15,495 nucleotides of DNA from an uncultured Candidatus Melainabacteria bacterium (GTDB lineage Bacteria; Cyanobacteriota; Vampirovibrionia; Gastranaerophilales; Gastranaerophilaceae): positions 1 through 15,495 of the forward strand of contig CAKVJR010000030.1 of NCBI GenBank assembly GCA_934754855.1, given 5' to 3'. The position numbers and the translations under genes are program-made. Position 1 is the first letter of the stretch, and the number at the start of each line of letters is the position of its first letter. Under the pieces are notes generated by a model that saw nothing but the letters and a program-made list of their open reading frames with translations, was not told the DNA's origin and did not search any database. Shown here piece by piece: positions 1-6,829 of this stretch.

Positions 1-119
1 ACGTGAGCAGGAACTGATGAAGAACCTGCGAATTGAGCATCACCGTGCATTCTACCCATAGTATCTGTCATACCGTATGATGCAGGACCTGCTGCAACGT
101 TATCAGGGTGAAGTGTTCA
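1..119 (-). other. Downstream remainder of the GGGtGRT gene after the in-frame TGA
   Basis: Reading on past the TGA in the same frame gives 38 uninterrupted residues starting TLHPDNVAAGPASYGMTDTM and ending SSSVPAH at the edge. This looks like the normal C-terminal part of the family, because the Thr after the TGA completes the GGGtGRT motif. The frame is preserved with no indel, so the break is a single codon. CGA to TGA or AGA to TGA would each need one base change. The gene's true end lies outside the window. Confidence 0.75.
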
Positions 120-908
120 GCCTGTACCACCGCCTGATGCTACTGAGAAGTATTTTCTTCCGTTTTCCCAGCACCATTTTTTATAAGTACCTGCAACAGG
201 GTGCTGGAATCTTGTCGGGTTAGTTGAGTTACCTGTGATTGAAACATCAACGCCTTCTTTAATCATGATTGCAACGCCTTCTGATACGTCGTCAGCACCA
301 TAGCATTTTACTTTTGCTCTTTCACCGTCTGAGAACGGAGTTTCTTTCAAAACTTTCAATTCGCAAGTTTTGTAATCATATTGAGTTTCAACTGATGTGA
401 AACCGTTGATTCTTGAAATGATGTATGCTGCATCTTTTCCAAGACCGTTCAAGATTACTCTCAAAGGTTCTTTTCTTACTTTATTTGCGTTTCTTGCAAT
501 ACCGATAGCACCTTCTGCTGCTGCGAATGATTCGTGACCTGCCAAGAAACAGAAACATTTTGTTTCTTCTCTCAAAAGCATTGCTGCCAAGTTACCGTGA
601 CCGATACCGACTTTTCTTACGTCGCCGACTGAGCCGGGAACTGCAAATGCTTGCAAGCCTAAGCCGATTGCTTCTGCTGCTTCTGCTGCTTTTTTGATAC
701 CCTTTTTAAGTGCAATTGCACAACCCAAAGTGTATGCCCATACAGCGTTTTCAAATGCGATAGGTTGAATGCCTTTTACGATTTCGTCAACATTGATACC
801 TTTTTCATCGCAAATTGCTTTTGCTTCTTCTAATGAAGCGATACCATATTCTTTAAGTGCGGCTTCAATAGTAGCCTCACGTCTGTCTTTTCCTTCGAAT
901 TCTACCAT
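117..908 (-). CDS. GGGtGRT family protein, cut by an in-frame TGA
   Basis: The product matches the GGGtGRT family (Pfam GGGtGRT), a roughly 330-residue protein of unknown function common in anaerobes. The frame reads 263 residues and ends in Ser-Gly-Gly-Gly-Thr-Gly immediately before TGA at 117-119, where the family has Arg-Thr. Without that codon the frame would stay open to the window edge and give at least 302 residues. Visible features are a Gly/Ala-rich middle (PGSVGDVRKVGIGHGN near residues 91-106) and a Cys-X-Cys at 118/120. The start ATG (906-908) has a strong AGAGGTG ribosome site that begins in the upstream gene's stop region, with a 9-base gap between the genes, so the two are co-transcribed and probably translationally coupled. 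The family call is confident. Whether the gene is intact, mutated or misread is open. Confidence 0.85.
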   Translation of the reverse strand: MVEFEGKDRREATIEAALKEYGIASLEEAKAICDEKGINVDEIVKGIQPIAFENAVWAYTLGCAIALKKGIKKAAEAAEAIGLGLQAFAVPGSVGDVRKVGIGHGNLAAMLLREETKCFCFLAGHESFAAAEGAIGIARNANKVRKEPLRVILNGLGKDAAYIISRINGFTSVETQYDYKTCELKVLKETPFSDGERAKVKCYGADDVSEGVAIMIKEGVDVSITGNSTNPTRFQHPVAGTYKKWCWENGRKYFSVASGGGTG

Positions 909-918
909 TTTACACCTC

Positions 919-1617
919 TTATTCTTTTCTGGGGTCTATAACTTTAACTGCATCTGCAAATCTGCCGTATGTGCCGATGTTGCTTTCAAAAGCGGTTTTG
1001 TAATCAACACCCTTCTTGAGTGCTGCCGTGAATTTGCCAAGGTGAATGAACTTGTAGCCGATAACTTCATTATTAGCATCCAAGCCTAATTCAAGAATAT
1101 ATCCTTCTGCGAGTTCAAGGTATCTAACGCCTTTTTCTTTTGTTGAGTGAATTGTACCAACTTGTGAACGAATTCCTTTACCCAAGTCTTCAAGACCTGC
1201 GCCAAACGGCAAACCGTTTTCCGAGAATGCTGTTTGAGTTCTGCCGTATACGATTTGCAAGAACAATTCTCTCATTGCAACGTTGATTGCGTCGCAAACA
1301 AGGTCGGTGTTCAATGCTTCAAGAATAGTTTTTCCGGGGAGAATTTCACCAGCCATTGCTGCAGAGTGAGTCATACCCGAGCAACCGATTGTTTCTACCA
1401 ATGCTTCTTGAATGATACCTTCTTTTACGTTCAATGTAAGTTTGCAAGTACCTTGTTGCGGTGCACAACAACCACAACCGTGTGTTAAACCTGAAATTTG
1501 TTCAATTCTTTTTACCTTTGTCCATTCGCCTTCTTGCGGAATCGGAGCAGGTTCATGTTTTGCACCCTTGCAAATGCAACACATATCTTGAACTTCTTTT
1601 GTTATTTGAATTGCCAC
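919..1617 (-). CDS. NifU-like iron-sulfur cluster assembly scaffold protein
   Basis: A 232-residue protein related to the NifU/IscU scaffold family, which holds nascent Fe-S clusters on conserved cysteines. The segment TIGCSGMTHSAAM (Cys79) matches the Gly-Cys-X-X-X-X-X-Ser style active Cys of the NifU N-domain. It also has an N-terminal Cys13/Cys14/Cys16 cluster, a dense Cys48/Cys50/Cys51/Cys58 cluster and Cys108, more Cys than classic IscU, and a C-terminal extension. I infer that it is a divergent scaffold that may hold more than one metal site. The start is GTG (1615-1617), supported by AAGGAGA 7 bases upstream. It is the first gene of the operon and the GGGtGRT gene follows. This pairing recurs in anaerobes as far as I know. 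The exact client of the scaffold is unknown. Confidence 0.85.
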   Translation of the reverse strand: MAIQITKEVQDMCCICKGAKHEPAPIPQEGEWTKVKRIEQISGLTHGCGCCAPQQGTCKLTLNVKEGIIQEALVETIGCSGMTHSAAMAGEILPGKTILEALNTDLVCDAINVAMRELFLQIVYGRTQTAFSENGLPFGAGLEDLGKGIRSQVGTIHSTKEKGVRYLELAEGYILELGLDANNEVIGYKFIHLGKFTAALKKGVDYKTAFESNIGTYGRFADAVKVIDPRKE

Positions 1618-1659
1618 TTTGTTTCTCCTTCTTCAAAATGTTCTGCATTTCTCATGAAT

Positions 1660-1687
1660 ATTATATCGGCTAAACCCTTTCAAGCAA
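1660..1687 (-). promoter_or_regulatory. Promoter of the NifU-like/GGGtGRT operon
   Basis: On the minus strand a TTGCTT -35 box (1682-1687) is separated by 16 bases from a perfect TATAAT -10 box (1660-1665). The -10 box sits inside GCCGATATAAT, which also occurs upstream of the EF-hand protein gene. The predicted leader is about 35 bases. No operator was recognised. Confidence 0.55.
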
Positions 1688-1733
1688 GTTTTATTTTATC
1701 AACCGAGTAATATTTTTTTGTTTATAAATTAAA

Positions 1734-1773
1734 CAAAAAAAAATAATCGAACCTTATCAAGTCCGATTATTTT
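1734..1773 (-). terminator. Rho-independent terminator after the 72-aa gene
   Basis: On the minus strand the arms at 1761-1773 and 1740-1752 pair as a 13-bp stem with one G-U wobble and an 8-base loop. A run of T residues follows (1734-1741, partly within the stem). On the plus strand the wobble becomes an A-C mismatch and there is no good T run, so it acts for the minus-strand unit. It also separates that unit from the NifU-like operon. Confidence 0.75.
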
Positions 1774-1786
1774 GCCGTATTATTGA

Positions 1787-2005
1787 TTATTTCAAGTCAA
1801 TCAAATTTCTGTTCAATTGAATTTCGTGAAAATCAGCATCTGTAAAATCTGTTGCCTGCTCCATCATTTCCGCATCTATCGCTCCGTGACGGGGAAGTGC
1901 TGTCGGATTTTTCAAACCTTCATTAGAAATAAAGAACAACAATCCGATATAAGATGAAATTACCAATGCCATCAATAATAAATTTCTATAAATTGTCTTT
2001 TTCAT
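1787..2005 (-). CDS. Small single-pass membrane peptide, unknown function
   Basis: A 72-residue product that I do not recognise. The N-terminus is basic (MKKTIYRN), followed by a hydrophobic helix at about residues 8-27, with no lipobox Cys and no clear signal-peptidase site, so a signal anchor is likely. The remaining 45 residues are acidic and polar (AEMMEQATDFTDADFHE) and would face the periplasm if the basic end stays inside. The ribosome site upstream of the ATG is weak (AAAGAAA). A terminator follows directly, and a larger membrane-anchored gene lies 61 bases upstream on the same strand, so the two probably form one unit. The terminator, hydrophobic helix and gene spacing support a real gene. 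Function cannot be called. Confidence 0.55.
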   Translation of the reverse strand: MKKTIYRNLLLMALVISSYIGLLFFISNEGLKNPTALPRHGAIDAEMMEQATDFTDADFHEIQLNRNLIDLK

Positions 2006-2066
2006 ACCAAACCATTTCTTTCAAAAAAAATTTCTTGATACCATGAGTTTAGTACAAAAATGATTT

Positions 2067-3125
2067 TTAGAACCATTTTAACAAAAAACTTTTCAAATCT
2101 TTACCATAATAATATCTTGCCATGGTCATTGATTCTTCATCGGGGTACAAAATGTTGTAAATAGTATTTTTAAAGGCTTCGTTATTAAATTTTCCGCCTC
2201 CGTTAAGAGTCACCGTAGTAACTTGGGGAAGATTGACCAAAATATCCTGTCTTTCTTTCAGGGCAAGTTTTTCCCACTCTTCATTAATTTTTAAATTATT
2301 TTTAAAATTTTTATAAATTCCAAAATTTTTCCAATAAACAGATTTTTCTGCCTTATAAGAAAATACGTTTTCACATTGTACATATTTTATCGAAACCAAT
2401 GCAGGAACCTGATTATCCATTGATTTTGAATACACTTGGTTAAAGAACACAAAACGACCCTCAATCAAGTGCAAGATGGTTTTTCCGTCCTCAACATATT
2501 CATACAGATAATGAACGGGCAAATAAGTTAAACTGTCCAAAGTTGCCATTCCCTTATCGTTCGTCGGATTTGAATCGGCATAAACGTCCCTCAGCAGGTT
2601 TCTATCAAGTTTTGCACGGCGTAATTCAAGGTACGTCGGTTTATAAGATTTTACCAATCTCAAATCTTTTGCCGTCGGGGACATTTTCATAACCGCAGTC
2701 GCAAAATACTGTTCGGGATTTACTTTCGCCCTTTTTTTCGTCGAATAATATTCATTCCCGTTATCGGTTTCCATTTGTGTCGAGAAAAACTGACATTCGA
2801 CAATCTCCTTGGGATTTACGGTTGCGACAAAAAATGTCAACAAATTCGGGATACTTTGCGGATTATAAAAAACTTTTCCGAGCGGAATCCATTTTCTCGG
2901 ATAGGAAAATTGAACAACATCTTTATAATATTTTTTATCAGGCAATGCGACGGTTTTATAAAAACTTTTATTAAAAATTTTCATCCCGAGAACAATCGCA
3001 ACTGCCAAAATCAAAAGAAATACAGCCGTTACGGTCTTTTTACCGATTTTTATTCCGACTCCGAACTCGTCCGTTTTCGCATTCGTGTTTTCCGTTTGTT
3101 CAATATTTTCCGATGTCTGCGTCAT
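2067..3125 (-). CDS. Membrane-anchored protein of unknown function (352 aa)
   Basis: I do not recognise this family. Residues 1-29 are polar (Thr/Glu/Asn-rich), residues 31-49 form one hydrophobic helix (TVTAVFLLILAVAIVLGM), and about 300 residues follow that would sit outside the inner membrane. The early exported part has YYKDVVQFSYPRKWIPLG, which resembles the opening strand of PsbP/DcrB-like folds, but this is only a weak resemblance. The rest is rich in Tyr, Phe and Lys with no catalytic motif I can name. The start has GAGGG four bases from the ATG. The gene is divergent from the OmpH-like chaperone and upstream of the 72-aa membrane peptide. The context hints at an envelope role, which is inference. 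Confidence 0.7.
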   Translation of the reverse strand: MTQTSENIEQTENTNAKTDEFGVGIKIGKKTVTAVFLLILAVAIVLGMKIFNKSFYKTVALPDKKYYKDVVQFSYPRKWIPLGKVFYNPQSIPNLLTFFVATVNPKEIVECQFFSTQMETDNGNEYYSTKKRAKVNPEQYFATAVMKMSPTAKDLRLVKSYKPTYLELRRAKLDRNLLRDVYADSNPTNDKGMATLDSLTYLPVHYLYEYVEDGKTILHLIEGRFVFFNQVYSKSMDNQVPALVSIKYVQCENVFSYKAEKSVYWKNFGIYKNFKNNLKINEEWEKLALKERQDILVNLPQVTTVTLNGGGKFNNEAFKNTIYNILYPDEESMTMARYYYGKDLKSFLLKWF

Positions 3126-3196
3126 ATAACCCTCTTTTCTTTATAATACCATATTTTTTCAAAAAGATAATATCTGTCGAACACCGCTTGTGATAA

Positions 3197-3225
3197 TTGA
3201 CATTTTTTTAAAATAATGTGAAAAT
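3197..3225 (+). promoter_or_regulatory. Promoter of the OmpH-like gene
   Basis: A perfect TTGACA (3197-3202) is followed after 17 bases by GAAAAT (3220-3225), a 4/6 match to TATAAT. The predicted leader is about 20 bases and carries the GAGGAG ribosome site. The 129-base gap 3126-3254 must also hold the opposite-facing promoter of the 352-aa gene. There a TATTAT is visible on the minus strand, but I find no convincing -35. Confidence 0.5.
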
Positions 3226-3254
3226 AAAAATCAAAAAGTTCAGAGGAGTAAAAA

Positions 3255-3686
3255 ATGAAAAAAATATTTTCAACTATCGGTTTATTGACAGTTATGGCAC
3301 TTCCTTCAGTTGCAGCAGAAAAATACGGCGTCGTTAACGTTGATTACGTTATGAGCAAATACCCCGCAGCTCTTCAGGCAAATGATGCTATCAGAAGACA
3401 AGAAACCGAAGTTCAAAAATTTCTTCTCGATGCAAGAAAAGATTTAGAAAAAACTCCTGAATCTCAACGTAAAGCAAAAGAAGAAAAATATAACAAAGAA
3501 TTGCAAACTAAAGCAATGGCTTTAAGACAACAAGAAGAAAAGAAAGGTCAGGAACTTTTCAACAAATTCGACGCAGCAGTTAAAGCAGTTGCAAGAGAAA
3601 ACGGCTACACTCTTATCGTTCCTGCCGCTCTCTATGGTGCGTCAGATATTTCTGATTTGGTTATCAAAAAATTAAACGCAAAATAA
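3255..3686 (+). CDS. OmpH/Skp-family periplasmic chaperone
   Basis: A 143-residue exported protein of the OmpH/Skp family, which holds unfolded outer-membrane proteins in the periplasm on the way to the BAM complex. Residues 1-21 form a signal peptide (MKKIFSTIGLLTVMALPSVAA) with Ala-rich cleavage. Then comes the family's typical opening strand (YGVVNVDYVMSKYP, where others have V-D-x-x-x-V), a long charged coiled-coil hairpin at about residues 38-112 (Lys/Glu/Gln-rich), and the closing strand YTLIVPAALYGASDISDLVIKKL. The length is close to the usual 150-180. The start has a strong GAGGAG. The gene stands alone between its own promoter and a terminator rather than beside bamA or lpxD. Its presence argues for a cell with an outer membrane. 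Confidence 0.88.
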   Translation: MKKIFSTIGLLTVMALPSVAAEKYGVVNVDYVMSKYPAALQANDAIRRQETEVQKFLLDARKDLEKTPESQRKAKEEKYNKELQTKAMALRQQEEKKGQELFNKFDAAVKAVARENGYTLIVPAALYGASDISDLVIKKLNAK

Positions 3687-3703
3687 TCAAAATATTTTTA
3701 ACT

Positions 3704-3736
3704 AAAAAAGACGGATTTTTTAAGTCCGTCTTTTTA
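3704..3736. terminator. Bidirectional terminator between convergent genes
   Basis: An 11-bp perfect stem (AAAAAGACGGA at 3705-3715 with its complement at 3725-3735) has a 9-base loop. T runs are present in both directions: 3731-3735 for the OmpH-like gene and, on the opposite strand, the complement of 3704-3709 for the EF-hand protein gene. Both genes end within 20 bases of it. Confidence 0.85.
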
Positions 3737-3754
3737 TTTTGAATTTTTAATCCG

Positions 3755-5737
3755 TTATACTGAAGTATATTTTGCAACTTGTGCAAGAATGTCTTTCAAC
3801 ATACCTTCTTGTTTTCCGGCTTTCATATCTCTGAATTCTGAAACGAAGTCGTTGCTGCTCATAATTTGCTTCAAGTAGTATGCTTTTTGTGAGTCATCAA
3901 GAGTTGTTGAATTTAATACTTCGTTCAAGTTTTCTTCAACAGAACCTGAAGAGAGTTTAATTTCATAAGCATCTGCATCTGCTTGGTTAAGGTTGATTTC
4001 ATCGGGCAAAGTTTCTGACAAGTTTGCGAACAATTCGTTCATAAGTTCGTCTTCTTTTTTGCCTTTAACACCGTCTTGAAGAGCAGTTACAGAATCATAT
4101 TGGTCTAATTTGAGGATATCATCTAATCTGCCTTGTTTTGCTGCTGCAGAATAAAGATCTGCCGTATAATTTGCCCAATCTTCTGTTGAAATTGAACTGT
4201 ATCTCAAAGTGTTGTTGTTTTCGCCAAATCTCTTATTATAAGCATCTTCAAGTTCCAATGCCTTGTCGATATTTCCGTCAGCAATCATATCTTTCATTGA
4301 TGCCAATACGTATTCGTTTGCGATGTCTGTATAATTTTGAGGTTGGTAATTTTTATCGTTTACAAGGTTAAGAACTGCATCTGCTTTGTCTTCGCTGCTG
4401 ATTTTGTCGCCGAAACTTGTAACAAATTCGTAGCCGATGTTACCGTTTTTTGCAAGTTTCAACAAATCGTTGAACATTTGAAGTTTATCTGCGTCTGACA
4501 ATGATGTGTTGTCGAGGCTCTTTTCAACGTATGCAGTAAATTCTGAATAATCATCACCTTCTACATTCTTCAAAAATTCTTCAGCGTTTGCAATTACATC
4601 GTTAATGTATTGAGCATTCTTTGATGCTGTTGTACCTGAAGTTGCTGCTGTTGAACCTGTTGATGCGGTTGCAGCGGTTGAACCTGTTGCTGAAGTTGCT
4701 GAAGTTGCTGCGGCAGAACCTGTTGAAGATGTTGCTGCAGTTGAACCAGTTGAAGATGTTGCTGCTGTTTCTTTAACTTCATTTGCTTTTTCTTGATATC
4801 CAGTAACATTACCGTTTTCATCATATTGCAAAACAGGGAGTTTAAGGCTATCGCCTGCACGTAAAACGTGGTTTTCCCAATCGAAATCATTCATTTCGCC
4901 AATCATTTTGTAAACGGCTTCTTTATCAGATTCTTTTAATTCAGGATATGCGTTTGTTACAATACCCCAGAAAGAACCGTTAGGATATCTTGTATCGCCA
5001 TTACCATCGTCTTGAACTTTTCCGTCTCTGTATTGTTCTACTTTAACTGTATAAGTACCTGTTTTTTCATCAAATTCAACACCTGAAGTTGTTGAATTAA
5101 TTTTTGAATCAGATTGGAATTTTACTGCTTGAGTACCTGAAGTTGCGGCTGTTGAACTTGTTGAAGAAGTTGCAGCAGTTGAACTTGAAGATGCGGTTGC
5201 TGCTGTTGAACTTGATGATGAAGTTGCGGAAGTTGAACCACCGTTCAAAATATCATCGATATCAGCGATCAAATCTTCCAATTCAGCCTCTGTTGTTACA
5301 CCGAGTTCTTCATACAATTTGTCGATATCTTTTTGAGTAATTTCTTTGTCATCGCCATCTAAAGCAGCAAGATTTTTTGCTTCTGTTTCGTTGATTTTGT
5401 TGTCACCGTCAGCATCTGCAAATGCAGCAACTAATTGCATTTGTGCTTTTTCTGCTTGTGTTAATTCATCAATTTTTTTGCCGGTAAGAGATTGGGTAAA
5501 TTGTTCATAAGATACTGTTTTTCCACCTGATGTTCTTGAAGAAGGCGTTGAACTTTGTGAAGAGAAAATACTTTGAGTATTTCTGTTCTGAACATTACCT
5601 GCTCTGTATGAGGTTTGGGCTTGTTTAATATTGTTAGCGGCACTTTTTACTTGATTTAATTGCGAAGTCTTTGACTTTGCTGCCGTTGAAGAAGATGTTA
5701 ATCTTAAAAATTTATTATTACCAATTGTGTTACCCAT
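3755..5737 (-). CDS. EF-hand and LysM-like modular protein with repeat linkers
   Basis: A 660-residue protein of unknown function. I start at the ATG 5735-5737 because a GAGGT ribosome site lies 7 bases upstream. The in-frame ATG at 5747-5749 would overlap that site and add only MRLQ. In order: a polar Ser/Asn/Gln-rich N-terminus with no signal peptide; one canonical EF-hand loop DADGDNKINETE (108-119) with a degenerate partner after it; a Ser/Thr/Ala linker (172-202); a LysM-like segment (about 218-306: YTVK, then later LRAGDSLKLPV, with a long insert); a second linker (327-369); and a 290-residue Asp/Asn/Lys-rich helical C-terminus. EF-hand loops bind calcium and LysM binds glycans such as peptidoglycan, so a surface or wall role is plausible. 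The export route is unclear. Gene boundaries are firm, function is not. Confidence 0.75.
   Translation of the reverse strand: MGNTIGNNKFLRLTSSSTAAKSKTSQLNQVKSAANNIKQAQTSYRAGNVQNRNTQSIFSSQSSTPSSRTSGGKTVSYEQFTQSLTGKKIDELTQAEKAQMQLVAAFADADGDNKINETEAKNLAALDGDDKEITQKDIDKLYEELGVTTEAELEDLIADIDDILNGGSTSATSSSSSTAATASSSSTAATSSTSSTAATSGTQAVKFQSDSKINSTTSGVEFDEKTGTYTVKVEQYRDGKVQDDGNGDTRYPNGSFWGIVTNAYPELKESDKEAVYKMIGEMNDFDWENHVLRAGDSLKLPVLQYDENGNVTGYQEKANEVKETAATSSTGSTAATSSTGSAAATSATSATGSTAATASTGSTAATSGTTASKNAQYINDVIANAEEFLKNVEGDDYSEFTAYVEKSLDNTSLSDADKLQMFNDLLKLAKNGNIGYEFVTSFGDKISSEDKADAVLNLVNDKNYQPQNYTDIANEYVLASMKDMIADGNIDKALELEDAYNKRFGENNNTLRYSSISTEDWANYTADLYSAAAKQGRLDDILKLDQYDSVTALQDGVKGKKEDELMNELFANLSETLPDEINLNQADADAYEIKLSSGSVEENLNEVLNSTTLDDSQKAYYLKQIMSSNDFVSEFRDMKAGKQEGMLKDILAQVAKYTSV
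4631..4759 (-). repeat. 27-bp repeat tract 2 (same 9-residue unit)
   Basis: The units TSSTGSTAA, TSSTGSAAA, a 12-residue variant TSATSATGSTAA, and TASTGSTAA are followed by TSGT. The unit length and the closing TSGT are the same as in tract 1. The tract lies between the LysM-like segment and the helical C-terminus. Confidence 0.85.
5132..5224 (-). repeat. 27-bp repeat tract 1 (9-residue Ser/Thr/Ala units)
   Basis: Inside the EF-hand protein gene, three units of nine residues (TSSSSSTAA, TASSSSTAA, TSSTSSTAA) are followed by TSGT. Each unit is 27 bases, so gain or loss keeps the frame. The tract forms a flexible linker between the EF-hand part and the LysM-like part. Confidence 0.85.
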
Positions 5738-5767
5738 TTGTAACCTCATTTCTTACCGTACACATGC

Positions 5768-5778
5768 ATTATATCGGC
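5768..5778 (-). promoter_or_regulatory. -10 promoter element of the EF-hand protein gene
   Basis: On the minus strand GCCGATATAAT carries a perfect TATAAT at 5768-5773, about 30 bases before the chosen start codon. No good -35 is seen at the right distance. TCGACA at 5804-5809 is too far away (30 bases). The same 11-base string is found in the NifU-like operon promoter. Confidence 0.5.
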
Positions 5779-5836
5779 AAAAACATGAATATACTTTAAT
5801 TTTTGTCGATTTTTCTTAAATTTGGTGTTACAAAAC

Positions 5837-5866
5837 TTAACAAATAAATTAAAAGTTTAATATATG
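5837..5866 (+). promoter_or_regulatory. Possible promoter of the first GT2 gene
   Basis: TTAACA (5837-5842) is followed 17-18 bases later by ATATAT/TATATG. The match is weak in very AT-rich DNA, but it is placed correctly for the gene at 5903, about 40 bases downstream. Confidence 0.3.
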
Positions 5867-5902
5867 ATTTAATAAAAAAGGGAAGATTATTAGGAAAACA
5901 AA

Positions 5903-6829
5903 ATGGTCGAATTTTCGATAATAATACCAGCCTACAATGTTGAAAAATATATAGAACAAACATTAAAGAGTGTATTATTTCAATCGTTCAAAGATTTTGA
6001 AGTAATTTGCGTTGATGACGGCAGCGAGGATAAAACCTTAAAAATCATTGAAAAATATGGAAAAGAAGACCATAGGATAAAAATTTTAAAAACAAAAAAA
6101 CATATCGGTCCCGGAGGAGCGAGAAATCTTGCAATCAAAGAGGCACGTGGAAAATACATTGCATGTGTTGATGCTGATGATATTGTTATGCCTGATTTTT
6201 TGGAATTACCGCATGAAAAACTTGAAAAGACAAATGTTTCGGCGGTTTGGATAAAATCCTTTATTTTTTGGGAAAACGAAAAAAAAACAACAAAAATGTT
6301 CACATTTCCCGATTTGATGAACGAAAAAGAGGGTTTTTTGACATTATCTCCGCAAATACTCACAAAATATCCCGCATATTCTTGGAACAAAATGTTCAGA
6401 AAAGATTGTCTTAACGAAAAAATTTTTTGGACAGAGGACAAACTTTTTGAAGATGTTGAATTTTATTGGCGATTTTATACCCAATATCCCGAAATTTACG
6501 TCATTGACAAGCCTTTGTATGTTTACAGAAGACATCAATCGTCCATTATGAGCAAAAGTATTGTCGATATTGATTATCACAAAAATTTATTTTACGTTAC
6601 GGAAAATATTTATAAATTTTTGAACGAACAAGGTCTGTTTGAAAAATACAAAGAGGCTTTTTTGAGGTTTATGGCACAAAATATCGGCGAATTTGAAAGT
6701 TACGACAATTTGAAACAAGAACTTGCAAAAACGGTATTGGAAACGCTAAAAAACATTAATTTTCCCGAAAATTATCTTGATTTAAACAAAAAATTTCCCG
6801 ATATTCAGTTCGATTTTGTCAAAGATTGA
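5903..6829 (+). CDS. Family 2 glycosyltransferase (GT-A fold)
   Basis: A 308-residue GT2 enzyme, which transfers a sugar from a nucleotide-sugar donor. It shows the GT2 opening FSIIIPAYNVEKYIEQTL, the nucleotide-binding VDDGSEDKT (Asp38-Asp39), GGARNLAI, the metal-binding Asp-X-Asp (Asp90/Asp92 in CVDADD), and the acceptor-side motifs WNKMFRK (161-167) and FEDVEFYW (Glu183/Asp184, likely catalytic base region). There is no membrane segment, so it is cytosolic or peripheral. The ribosome site is AGGAAAA, 7 bases before the ATG. The stop TGA overlaps the end of the opposing GT2 gene by 25 bases. Donor and acceptor cannot be read from sequence. The domain pattern is shared with the next enzyme, so they may act on one glycan. 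Confidence 0.88.
   Translation: MVEFSIIIPAYNVEKYIEQTLKSVLFQSFKDFEVICVDDGSEDKTLKIIEKYGKEDHRIKILKTKKHIGPGGARNLAIKEARGKYIACVDADDIVMPDFLELPHEKLEKTNVSAVWIKSFIFWENEKKTTKMFTFPDLMNEKEGFLTLSPQILTKYPAYSWNKMFRKDCLNEKIFWTEDKLFEDVEFYWRFYTQYPEIYVIDKPLYVYRRHQSSIMSKSIVDIDYHKNLFYVTENIYKFLNEQGLFEKYKEAFLRFMAQNIGEFESYDNLKQELAKTVLETLKNINFPENYLDLNKKFPDIQFDFVKD

Noticed and set aside
81..96. Small hairpin (5-bp stem, loop CAGGTC) 22 bases after the in-frame TGA, similar in look to the fdhF SECIS loop
   Set aside because: The stem is short and has no extended lower helix. The bases also encode the conserved AAGPAS stretch, and Arg to selenocysteine is not a known replacement. A chance palindrome is more likely.
117..119. 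TGA read as a sense codon through a changed genetic code
   Set aside because: TGA ends both GT2 genes and nadD at sensible places, and no other gene here contains in-frame TGA. Trp is encoded by TGG throughout.
4594..4890. Gln/Leu-rich open frame inside the EF-hand protein gene
   Set aside because: It is a shifted-frame by-product of the Ser/Thr/Ala trinucleotide repeats in tract 2, with no ribosome site of its own.
5750..5902. Hidden small gene in the 153-base divergent gap
   Set aside because: No start with a ribosome site and meaningful frame was seen. The gap is accounted for by opposing promoter elements in AT-rich DNA.
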